Shown here: positions 1 through 7,001 of the stretch, piece after piece
How the letters are laid out: each line of letters opens with the position of its first letter
How positions within the stretch are numbered: the stretch's first letter is position 1
Source of the DNA: Bacteroidales bacterium
Lineage (GTDB): Bacteria > Bacteroidota > Bacteroidia > Bacteroidales > UBA932
Assembly: GCA_022648545.1 (NCBI GenBank)
Contig: JALCMP010000006.1
Span: 26,258 to 90,257 of the forward strand
Direction: 5' to 3'
DNA: 64,000 nt
Program-made: the position numbers and the translations under genes
Notes under the pieces: generated by a model
Database searches by the model: none
Seen by the model: the letters and a program-made list of their open reading frames with translations, nothing else
Told to the model about the DNA's origin: nothing

Positions 1-1227
1 TGAAATTCTGGCCATCATTACCATTGGCGACGTAAACGGTATTATGGAACCCCAAAAGGAGAGGGAACTGTCGGGGTACTGGAATGCGTTTAGCATGATG
101 AACAGTCCTATTATGAGCGGAGCCGTTACCGGAAGGGTAAGCTGCTGCGTATCGGCCTGATTCTCAACTGAAGCTCCTATGGCCGCAAACATGCTTGAAT
201 AAAGGAGGTATCCGAGTATGAAGAAAATGAAGAAACATATTATGATTTCCGTAATATTTATCGACTGTATTGCGGAGAAGATCTTCTCCTTTATATCGTT
301 GGCTTTGTCGCCCGATGTAGCCTGCTGTATTGTGGCAGTAGCCTGTGCGGAAATTTGTGATCCGGCGGGCACGTTCTGTACCATTGTCTTTTGTGCTTCG
401 GCTAATTTTTGGGTATTGCCGCTGCCTGCAAATGATGCTATGCCTATTATCAGGCCTCCCGTAAGCAAAATCCATATCATGAACTGTGTAAGTCCTACCA
501 GTGCTATTCCGATTATTTTGCCCAGCATGAGCTGGAACGGTTTTACGGAAGATACGAGGACTTCCACTATCCTGTTGGATTTTTCCTCCATGGAACTTTG
601 CATTACCATTCCGCTGAACATTAGTATGAACATGTAGATAAGGAAACTGGCACCATATCCTATGATCATGTTCAGTCCCGCTTCGGAAGATGTTGCCTTT
701 CCTGTTTCGGAATCTATTTTATAAGTATCGAAGGAACCCGAAGCATTCAGATTTTTCATTATTTTTTGCAGTCCGGGCATATTGTAGCTTTTGAGCTTGT
801 TTTCCCTGACCGCTTTTTTTATCATGTCCGAAATATCGTTTTTCGTCTGCATGTTCATCGTCTGTATGGAATAGGCCGTTACGGAAACGTTTTTAGACGT
901 ATCCAGTGCGGATATTCCTATAACCGTTGAGGCATCTAGATTTGCAATATCGTTTTTAGCCTGCTGCAGGGTCATGTCATTAAGCTGTTCGAAATTGAGA
1001 TTGTCGTTGCTTTTCAGATAAGGCATTACTATGCCCGAGTTATCTATAACCTTTATTTTCTGAACTTCGCTGGAGCTTCCGGAAAGGGATATCAGCAAAG
1101 GAATTACTACCATGGCGGCAAGCAGAACCGGGGTAAGAAAAGTCATTAAAAGGAAAGATTTCTTTTTTACCCTTATGGAGTATTCGTGAGAGATAACTAT
1201 TCCTATTTTATTATTCTTGTTTTTCAT
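1..1227 (-). CDS. ABC-2 type (NatB-like) transporter permease, 3' end cut by window edge
   Basis: The reverse strand is open from an ATG at 1227 (MKNKNNKIGIV...) to the window edge, 409 codons with no stop. The protein has an N-terminal membrane segment at about residues 20-45 and a long extracytoplasmic region. Membrane segments resume around a conserved stretch ending SSMEEKSNRIVEVLVSS, which is typical of ABC-2/NatB permeases. The ATPase gene ends 11 bases upstream on the same strand, so the two form an exporter operon. NatAB-type pumps export Na+ or small compounds; the substrate here is unknown. The C-terminus lies outside the window. Confidence 0.88.
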   Translation of the reverse strand, partial: MKNKNNKIGIVISHEYSIRVKKKSFLLMTFLTPVLLAAMVVIPLLISLSGSSSEVQKIKVIDNSGIVMPYLKSNDNLNFEQLNDMTLQQAKNDIANLDASTVIGISALDTSKNVSVTAYSIQTMNMQTKNDISDMIKKAVRENKLKSYNMPGLQKIMKNLNASGSFDTYKIDSETGKATSSEAGLNMIIGYGASFLIYMFILMFSGMVMQSSMEEKSNRIVEVLVSSVKPFQLMLGKIIGIALVGLTQFMIWILLTGGLIIGIASFAGSGNTQKLAEAQKTMVQNVPAGSQISAQATATIQQATSGDKANDIKEKIFSAIQSINITEIIICFFIFFILGYLLYSSMFAAIGASVENQADTQQLTLPVTAPLIIGLFIMLNAFQYPDSSLSFWGSIIPFTSPMVMMARIS

Positions 1228-1238
1228 TGCCTTAAGTA

Positions 1239-2159
1239 TTATTCGTTCGTTACGAGCTTTATGAATATGTCGTTCATTCTCGGAAGAAGTTCGTGATATG
1301 AAACCACATCAGCCTCATTTATTATGCGGCCCAGCACCTGTGAATTGGTAGCGGTCTTTTCCACGTCGAGGATCGCCCTCCTGCAGCTTTTCAGCTCTTC
1401 GTCCGATGCGAAGGAAAAAGGGTTCTCCGTTCCGTTAAGTGTCGCAGAAAGAGGCTCTCCGCTTTTATAGAGAAGTTCTACCTGATTTTTTCCGTAATCT
1501 TTTCTTATTTTATCAACGTTTCCGGAAAGAATAAGTTTAGATTTGTTTATAAGTGCAATATTGTCGCATAGTTCTTCAACGCTTTCCATGTTGTGTGTGG
1601 AAAGAGCTATGGTTGTGCCTTCATCCTTCAGCCTCAAAACTTCTTTTCTTATGATCTCGGCATTTACCGGATCGAAGCCGGAGAACGGCTCGTCGAGAAT
1701 AAGAAGTTTGGGTTTGCTGACTACCGTCGTTATGAATTGTATTTTCTGGGCCATGCCCTTCGATAATTCCTGTATCTTTTTGTTCCACCAGCTTTGTATG
1801 CCGAATCTTTTGAACCATATTTTTAGTTCCCTTACGGCATCCTGACGGCTCATTCCCTTTAATCTTGCAAGGTATACGGCCTGTTCGCCCACCTTAAGCT
1901 TTTTGTAAAGGCCTCTTTCTTCCGGAAGATATCCTATTTTTTCCACGTCGGACATAACCGCTTTGCGTCCGTCGAATATTACTTCTCCGGAATCCGGAAG
2001 AGTGATTTGCGTGATGATCCTTATCAACGTCGTCTTTCCGGCTCCGTTGGGACCCAGCAACCCGAATATTTCACCCTGCGGAATATCTATGTTGATGGAG
2101 TCCAACGCTGTGAAATTTCCGAATTTTTTTGTAATGTTTTTGCACGAAATGGTATTCAT
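1239..2159 (-). CDS. ABC transporter ATP-binding protein (NatA-like)
   Basis: A 306-residue cytoplasmic ATPase that would power the adjacent permease. Walker A (GPNGAGKTT) is at residues 36-44, the ABC signature LSKGM at 132-136 and Walker B LLILDEP at 152-158, followed by an H-loop in LSTHNME. The C-terminal ~80 residues match the extra domain of NatA-type exporters. It is first in the operon and is preceded by a Bacteroidota-type promoter. A multidrug or antimicrobial-peptide role is equally possible, so the substrate is not assigned. Confidence 0.9.
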   Translation of the reverse strand: MNTISCKNITKKFGNFTALDSINIDIPQGEIFGLLGPNGAGKTTLIRIITQITLPDSGEVIFDGRKAVMSDVEKIGYLPEERGLYKKLKVGEQAVYLARLKGMSRQDAVRELKIWFKRFGIQSWWNKKIQELSKGMAQKIQFITTVVSKPKLLILDEPFSGFDPVNAEIIRKEVLRLKDEGTTIALSTHNMESVEELCDNIALINKSKLILSGNVDKIRKDYGKNQVELLYKSGEPLSATLNGTENPFSFASDEELKSCRRAILDVEKTATNSQVLGRIINEADVVSYHELLPRMNDIFIKLVTNE

Positions 2160-2200
2160 CGTGATTTTTAGATTGATTTCAAAATTTGTAAGATTGTCGG

Positions 2201-2231
2201 CAAAGTTAGAAAATATCGGATATTATGCAAT
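2201..2231 (-). promoter_or_regulatory. Putative promoter of the NatAB-like operon
   Basis: On the reverse strand TAACTTTG (2201-2208) matches the Bacteroidota -7 box TAnnTTTG. ATTG (2228-2231) lies 19 bp upstream and differs by one base from the -33 TTTG. The predicted leader is about 35-40 nt. Confidence 0.5.
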
Positions 2232-3244
2232 TATAAATCATCAATATATCCCGACAGATTTTTCCCCTGTTCCGGAGAAAGTACTGAGGCTCTTACAAGT
2301 TTTTTTATCGTAATATCCGTAGAATCCGAATACTTTTTAAACATTATTATTCCACGGGCTGCGTACGGCCCTATGTATGGATGGCGAGAAAGGAATTTGA
2401 AATTCGCAGTGTCTATTTTGAATTTTATAATACCGGCGGTGTCCACCTTTACGTTTTTTTTGAAATTATCGAAACATTCCTGCGTAATGCCGCTTATTTC
2501 CAACAGTTGCAGCGGCGAATAGAATGATCTCAGTTTCTTCCTGTATGCGATGATTTTTCTTGCATAGTACGGACCTATGCCCCTGAGACGTGTAAGTGTG
2601 GCGCTGTCGGCTTCGTTCAGATCAATTACAAAATCATATTTTGCCTTGTAGATGCTGTCGCGGTATCTTATCCATCTCTCTTTGTCTCCCTTCCATTTTT
2701 TATTTCTGTCTTTACTTCCGGTACTGCTATTATTGCCTTTTGTTTTCGCAGGAGCCCGGGAGGATACCTCGGACTCTTTTTGACCTTCGTATTTATGCGC
2801 CGGGCTGTTTTGCCGGGGGGTCTTTTGTCCGGCCGTCCATTCGGATGTCCTGTCCTCGGGTGCTTTCTTCTTTATTTTTATATACGGGGCAAGTTTTATA
2901 TACGGAGAAAGTTCTTCGTATTTTTGCGGCGAAACGACATACATTCTTGAGAAATCTTTCTTTTGCCTGAATTTTCCGCCTTTGTTGCGGTATTTTATTA
3001 TTACTCCGGCCTGGCGTTCCGAAAATCCCAGAAGTATCAGGCTGTCGCAACCTATGGTATTGGGGTCGAATGTAAAAAGTTTTTTATTTACGGATTTTTC
3101 TGCAATCAGGCTTGTGGCTTTGTCCGCGGGTGCCGATTTTATCTTGTGATAGATAAAAGTACCGACCTGAAAGGCCAGCATGATAAGTATCAGCGTTACT
3201 ATTCCGGTATATTTGCTGTTCGAAAGATCTTTCTCCTCCTTCAT
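2231..3244 (-). CDS. Helix-hairpin-helix (ComEA-like) protein with N-terminal membrane anchor
   Basis: A 337-residue protein. A short charged N-terminus precedes one hydrophobic segment (about residues 13-33), so the rest probably faces the periplasm. Three repeats resemble ComEA helix-hairpin-helix units: around 60-115 (GFSERQAGVIIKYR), around 205-260 (LRGIGPYYARKIIAYRKK) and around 275-335 (HPYIGPYAARGIIMFKK). A basic, low-complexity linker of about 70 residues separates the first two. Such domains bind DNA without sequence specificity in competence proteins. Transformation is not shown here, and a structural role is possible. It lies 74 bp downstream of rsmI. Confidence 0.75.
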   Translation of the reverse strand: MKEEKDLSNSKYTGIVTLILIMLAFQVGTFIYHKIKSAPADKATSLIAEKSVNKKLFTFDPNTIGCDSLILLGFSERQAGVIIKYRNKGGKFRQKKDFSRMYVVSPQKYEELSPYIKLAPYIKIKKKAPEDRTSEWTAGQKTPRQNSPAHKYEGQKESEVSSRAPAKTKGNNSSTGSKDRNKKWKGDKERWIRYRDSIYKAKYDFVIDLNEADSATLTRLRGIGPYYARKIIAYRKKLRSFYSPLQLLEISGITQECFDNFKKNVKVDTAGIIKFKIDTANFKFLSRHPYIGPYAARGIIMFKKYSDSTDITIKKLVRASVLSPEQGKNLSGYIDDL

Positions 3245-3318
3245 TTTCTTCCCTCCGATCTTGTTTATGTATTGTAATTATACGGGCCGGGTATATTATA
3301 TGGTCCGGCTCGTGCAGC

Positions 3319-4002
3319 TTATGTGTTTGCGAAATCTTTTCCCGCCAGTATTATTACTATTTCTCCTTTCGGCGTATGTGCTTCGTAGTAATCGTGCAGC
3401 TGAACGAGTGTGCCGCGTTTGCATTCTTCGTGGATTTTGGATATTTCGCGGCAAACCGCTGCATAACGTTCTTGTCCGATTATTTCGGCCATTTGTGCAA
3501 GCGTCTTTACGAGTCTGTAGGGCGATTCGTATATTATGGATGTCATTTTATTTTCCGCAATTTCTTCGAGGCGTGTCTTCCTTCCTTTTTTTACAGGGAG
3601 AAATCCCTCGAAAATGAATCTGTCGCATGGCAGGCCCGATGTTACGAGTGCGGGTACGAAGGCAGTGGGGCCGGGCAGGGTTTCGACTTCTATTCCTGCA
3701 CGTATACATGTTCTGGCTAATAAGAATCCTGGGTCGGAGATGCCCGGCGTGCCTGCATCGGTGATAAGTGCGATGTCGGAACCGGCAAGTATTTTCTCAC
3801 ATATGCCTTCGGATGTTTTGTGCTCGTTGAATTTATGATGGGATGCCATCGGGGTATGTATATCGAATTTTTTCAAAAGCACGGAACTGGTGCGTGTATC
3901 TTCCGCAAGTATCAAATCTGCGGCTTTTAGTCTTTCTATGGCCCTGAAGGTCATGTCTTCCATATTTCCTACCGGGGTGGGAACCAGATAAAGTTTAGAC
4001 AT
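3319..4002 (-). CDS. rsmI: 16S rRNA (cytidine-1402-2'-O)-methyltransferase
   Basis: This enzyme 2'-O-methylates C1402 in the decoding centre of 16S rRNA using S-adenosylmethionine. The 227-residue protein carries the TP-methylase signatures: N-terminal LYLVPTPVGN, AEDTR near residue 34, ITDAGTPGISDPG around 80-92 and the PGPTAFVPAL loop around 110. Length fits the family. Its start overlaps the end of the upstream acidic-protein gene by 8 bases, so the two are probably translated together. Confidence 0.93.
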   Translation of the reverse strand: MSKLYLVPTPVGNMEDMTFRAIERLKAADLILAEDTRTSSVLLKKFDIHTPMASHHKFNEHKTSEGICEKILAGSDIALITDAGTPGISDPGFLLARTCIRAGIEVETLPGPTAFVPALVTSGLPCDRFIFEGFLPVKKGRKTRLEEIAENKMTSIIYESPYRLVKTLAQMAEIIGQERYAAVCREISKIHEECKRGTLVQLHDYYEAHTPKGEIVIILAGKDFANT

Positions 4003-4645
4003 CTTCTTCCTCTTTTTCCTTATTGAATTTTCTTCTTACTATCATGTAAAAACGGTAAACTTCGTCGCTTTCTTCGTCCCATTCGGGGTAGTTCTTTCTC
4101 ATGTAACTTACCGCCTGCTTGAAATTCTCCATTCCGTTAAGTTCTTTTATCGTTTCGTTAAAATCGTTCTCAGCCTGATCGAGATTGCCGTTTTTATTGA
4201 ACAGCTCTTTTTCGAATTCAAACTTATCGTTATATGAGAATCCTTCGGAAATGTCATCAATATATGATTGGGGATAATCTATTTCCCAATCGTACCAGTC
4301 CCTCTTGTGGCTGTCGTTGACATTCAGCGAAACGGTGCCCGTATCTTCGTCTTCCTCGTCATTTACTGTTTCGTCATGATCTTCTTCATTTTCACTTTCC
4401 GAACTTTCGTCTTTTTCCAGATATTTCCTCAGAGGTTCTCCGAACTTGCGTTCCGCATTTCCGTTCGCTCCGTAGTCTTTTGTTACGGAAAGGGAGATGT
4501 CATTTAGCATTTTCTCCAGAACATCGGTTTTCTCTTCCAGTTCTGAAATTTTTTTATCCAGTTCACGGAATTTTTCTTCGATATAATCTATCAGGTTGTT
4601 TATTCCGGCTTTTACGATTTCGGGATCTTTTTTTAAGTTTTCCAT
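3995..4645 (-). CDS. Acidic coiled-coil protein of unknown function
   Basis: 216 residues with no signal peptide. Residues ~15-50 (EEKFRELDKKISELEEK...) form a heptad-like coiled coil. They are followed by a very acidic stretch at about 75-105 rich in Glu and Asp. The C-terminal half (FEKELFNKNGNLDQAENDF... to MRKNYPEWD) is predicted helical and resembles a small interaction domain. It is coupled to rsmI by an 8-base overlap and reads away from tdk. I do not recognise a family. Reading frame and codon use look genuine. Confidence 0.7.
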   Translation of the reverse strand: MENLKKDPEIVKAGINNLIDYIEEKFRELDKKISELEEKTDVLEKMLNDISLSVTKDYGANGNAERKFGEPLRKYLEKDESSESENEEDHDETVNDEEDEDTGTVSLNVNDSHKRDWYDWEIDYPQSYIDDISEGFSYNDKFEFEKELFNKNGNLDQAENDFNETIKELNGMENFKQAVSYMRKNYPEWDEESDEVYRFYMIVRRKFNKEKEEEDV

Positions 4646-4692
4646 GACTTAGATCTCTTTTGACGTTAATATTAACAAAGATAAAAAATAGT

Positions 4693-4700
4693 TATATTTG
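4693..4700 (+). promoter_or_regulatory. Putative -7 box for tdk
   Basis: TATATTTG matches TAnnTTTG and ends 17 nt before the tdk ATG at 4718. No good TTTG is seen at the expected -33 distance, so the site is only partly supported. Confidence 0.4.
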
Positions 4701-4717
4701 TGAAGCATTAAACTTGT

Positions 4718-5338
4718 ATGGACGATATGTTTTTAGAAAAATCCGGCCGATCCGGATGGGTTGAGGTTATTTGCGGTTCGATGTTCTCCGGAAAGACGGA
4801 GGAACTCATAAGGAGACTGAAAAGAGCCGAGTTTGCAAATCAGGCGATAGAAATATTCAAGCCTGCCGTCGATATCCGGTATTCTAAGGAAAATGTTACT
4901 TCCCACGACTCCAGAGCTATGGAATCTACCCCGGTAGATTCGGCGGACAGTATTCTGCTGCTTGCCGGCGATGCCGATGTGGTAGGCATAGACGAAGCCC
5001 AGTTCTTCGATCATAATATTGTTGATGTATGTCAGCATCTGGCCGATAGCGGAGTGAGGGTTATTTGTGCCGGCCTTGACATGGATTATCTCGGAAATCC
5101 CTTCGGCCCTATGCCCGATCTTATGGCTGTTGCGGAGTATGTGACTAAAGTCCATGCCATTTGTGTCAAATGCGGTGGACTGGCTCAGCATTCACATAGA
5201 AAGGTTCCGGGTGGAAATCTTGTTATGCTGGGGGAAAAGGAGGCATACGAACCTTTGTGCCGTCATTGTTTCAATTTGGAAAGGACCAGGGAAAAAGCGG
5301 AAGGATCCGATAATGCAAAAGATAAATCCTGCGGATAA
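4718..5338 (+). CDS. tdk: Thymidine kinase (type II)
   Basis: Phosphorylates thymidine with ATP in pyrimidine salvage. The 206-residue protein has the P-loop [11 protein letters not shown] at residues 20-30 and a Walker-B-like DEAQFF near 94. The C-terminal zinc-binding lasso has Cys pairs CVKC (near 151-154) and CRHC (near 185-188). All features of the cytosolic TK1-like family are present and length is normal. It is transcribed away from the rsmI operon and 49 bases precede the esterase gene. Confidence 0.95.
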   Translation: MDDMFLEKSGRSGWVEVICGSMFSGKTEELIRRLKRAEFANQAIEIFKPAVDIRYSKENVTSHDSRAMESTPVDSADSILLLAGDADVVGIDEAQFFDHNIVDVCQHLADSGVRVICAGLDMDYLGNPFGPMPDLMAVAEYVTKVHAICVKCGGLAQHSHRKVPGGNLVMLGEKEAYEPLCRHCFNLERTREKAEGSDNAKDKSCG

Positions 5339-5387
5339 GAGTCGAAACGAAATTGTTATAAAATATCAAAGAAACGGAACATTTATT

Positions 5388-6290
5388 ATGAAGTCATTAA
5401 AAAAAATCTTGTTGCCTTTATTTCTTTTTACAGCCTGCGCGTTAGGTTTTTCGCCTTCTGCACATGCCGGATATAATAAGGGCGGGGCGGCGGCTCCGGA
5501 AAATAGAATTGCTATCCAAAAATGCGTCACTATGGAATTCCATAGTAATATTCTTGGCGTAACTAAAAAATATAACGTATATCTGCCAAAGGGATATTAT
5601 GACAATCCCGGCAGGAAGTATCCGGTCCTCTATCTTCTTCATGGTCACGGAGGATGCTACAATGACTGGAATACGACGGGAGATGTCACAAACGTTGCAA
5701 ACAGGATGATTAAGGCCAAACAGGCAAAACCAATGATAATCATAATGCCTGATGCCGGAGAAACGTTGATGGATTATTTCAATACGGAGGGATGGAGATA
5801 CGAGGATTTCTTTTTCAAGGAGTTTCTTCCCGCAATAGAAAAAACTTACAGGATAGATGCCCGTAAATCGAAACGTGCCATTGCCGGTCTTTCCATGGGA
5901 GGGCAGGGAACTATCGTTTATGCCATGCATCATCCGGAATTGTTTTCCACGGCTTACGGAATGAGTGCATATTTATACAGTACCAAGGATATTCCCAATA
6001 TAAAGGATCCCGTTGAAAAAAGGGTACAGCAGCTTGTGCAGGATAATAATGCGGTGGTTTACGCCAAAAACGCCACTTCAAATCAGATAAATAGTTTCAA
6101 AAGCGTAAACTGGCTGTTGAACGTGGGAGATGATGATTTTACATTCCCTGCAAATATAGAATTCTTTAATACCTTCAAAAAACGCGGCGTACCAATAGAG
6201 CTCAGAGTGAGAGACGGTTATCATTGTTGGGAGTATTGGAGGGCCTGCCTCCGTTCTGCTCTGACTTACGTCTCTGTTAATTTCGAATGA
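5388..6290 (+). CDS. Secreted alpha/beta-hydrolase esterase (esterase D / CE1-like)
   Basis: 300 residues from the ATG at 5388. A longer in-frame opening exists, but this start gives a clean signal peptide (MKSLKKILLPLFLF... ending SAHA). The mature protein is an esterase-D or feruloyl-esterase-like hydrolase: YLLHGHGG oxyanion region, nucleophile elbow GLSMGG with Ser169, an acidic-residue loop VGDDDF, and a C-terminal His in DGYHCWEYW. It probably cleaves acyl esters from plant polysaccharides or small esters in the periplasm or outside the cell. The substrate cannot be told. No glycan genes are adjacent. Confidence 0.85.
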   Translation: MKSLKKILLPLFLFTACALGFSPSAHAGYNKGGAAAPENRIAIQKCVTMEFHSNILGVTKKYNVYLPKGYYDNPGRKYPVLYLLHGHGGCYNDWNTTGDVTNVANRMIKAKQAKPMIIIMPDAGETLMDYFNTEGWRYEDFFFKEFLPAIEKTYRIDARKSKRAIAGLSMGGQGTIVYAMHHPELFSTAYGMSAYLYSTKDIPNIKDPVEKRVQQLVQDNNAVVYAKNATSNQINSFKSVNWLLNVGDDDFTFPANIEFFNTFKKRGVPIELRVRDGYHCWEYWRACLRSALTYVSVNFE

Positions 6291-6297
6291 AGGTAAA

Positions 6298-6328
6298 TTT
6301 CGAATAACGGAAAATATTATTAAATTTG
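6298..6328 (+). promoter_or_regulatory. Putative promoter of tRNA-Leu
   Basis: TAAATTTG (6321-6328) matches the -7 box. TTTC (6298-6301) lies 19 bp upstream, one mismatch from TTTG. Transcription would start about 25 nt before the tRNA 5' end. Confidence 0.5.
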
Positions 6329-6360
6329 CGCACGATTCTGAAGAAGGATCTTATGTTCCT

Positions 6361-6443
6361 GCCCGGGTGGCGAAATGGTAGACGCGCTAGTTTCAGGTAC
6401 TAGTGTCAGAAATGATGTGCAAGTTCGAGTCTTGTCCCGGGCA
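6361..6443 (+). tRNA. tRNA-Leu (anticodon CAG)
   Basis: An 83-nt class II tRNA. The acceptor stem GCCCGGG pairs with CCCGGGC (6436-6442), with discriminator A at 6443. The anticodon stem CTAGT/ACTAG encloses loop TTCAGGT, giving anticodon CAG that reads CUG. A long variable arm typical of tRNA-Leu is present, and the T arm contains TTCGAGT. CCA is not encoded. Confidence 0.96.
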
Positions 6444-6462
6444 CTCTAAAATATAAGATAAA

Positions 6463-6491
6463 ACAAAAGCACTTTAACCGAGCGCTTTTGT
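6463..6491 (+). terminator. Hairpin downstream of tRNA-Leu
   Basis: ACAAAAGC (6463-6470) and GCTTTTGT (6484-6491) form an 8-bp perfect stem with a 13-nt loop 20 nt after the tRNA. The T-rich right arm would serve as a weak intrinsic terminator. Confidence 0.5.
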
Positions 6492-6628
6492 CGTTTACGA
6501 TAACGATCCAAGGGAAATCTCCTATTTGTCCAAAAGACAGCATAAGTGCATAAAATAAGACACTGAACAAATTTGTGACTGTGAATAATATTGTGATTCA
6601 ATGCTGGAGGAAAAAGATTCATCCGGAT

Positions 6629-6661
6629 TTTTCTGCATAATCGAAACTTTATATACATTTG
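6629..6661 (+). promoter_or_regulatory. Putative promoter upstream of the structured leader and FISUMP gene
   Basis: TACATTTG (6654-6661) matches TAnnTTTG, with TTTT (6629-6632) 21 bp upstream in place of TTTG. If used, the transcript starts near 6667 and carries a ~335-nt leader before the ATG at 7002. The rest of 6492-6735 shows no credible gene. Confidence 0.45.
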
Positions 6662-6735
6662 CGTTATCAGGTGGAAACCAGAATATTTCCGCCCGATGAC
6701 ATATTAGAAAATTAGCGTTTTTAGCTATTGACTTT

Positions 6736-6909
6736 GCCTTAGAAAACAACCACTTTCCGAAACATCGCAAAGCAATAAGTAATGGAAACGCCAGCGCTTG
6801 AGCGTGAGGTGTGCTTATTTGCGATGTGGGTGCGTGGTTGTACCTCTAAGGCGAATAAATGCTTCTCACGCTCTTTTCGTGTTTTAAACTTTAAGCTTTA
6901 AAAACCACG
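6736..6909 (+). ncRNA. Candidate structured leader RNA with competing long-range pairings
   Basis: The gene-free 560-bp gap between the tRNA and the FISUMP gene contains several nested complementarities. A long imperfect hairpin pairs 6736-6743 with 6845-6852, 6746-6753 with 6834-6841, 6762-6770 with 6819-6827 and 6775-6779 with 6814-6818, about 30 bp in total. A perfect 9-bp pairing, GAGCGTGAG (6800-6808) with CTCACGCTC (6865-6873), links the hairpin loop to sequence outside it, which is pseudoknot geometry. Two alternative pairings compete with the long hairpin: 6815-6822 with 6851-6858 (one G-U) and CGTGGTT (6833-6839) with AACCACG (6903-6909). I do not recognise a known riboswitch family. 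It may instead be a DNA-level palindromic element. Confidence 0.55.
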
Positions 6910-7001
6910 CAGGCCTATGAAACGCATATATCTGTTTATTAAATTATCGTTGCCTTTCTTTTTTAAAAGGTTGATTAATAATAAAAAGAATAGAAAAAGA
7001 G

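Noticed and set aside
164..637. Open frames on both strands over the permease gene
   Set aside because: The reverse-strand frame starting at 1227 is open to the window edge and encodes a clear ABC-2 permease; these are shadows.
6446..6770. Reverse-strand open frames in the tRNA-FISUMP gap
   Set aside because: They overlap each other and the tRNA terminator, have no promoter or coding character, and show no family resemblance.
6736..6852. Integron attC-like imperfect palindrome
   Set aside because: The outer arms (GCCTTAGA/TCTAAGGC) lack the GTTRRRY/RYYYAAC core boxes, and there is no integrase or cassette array.
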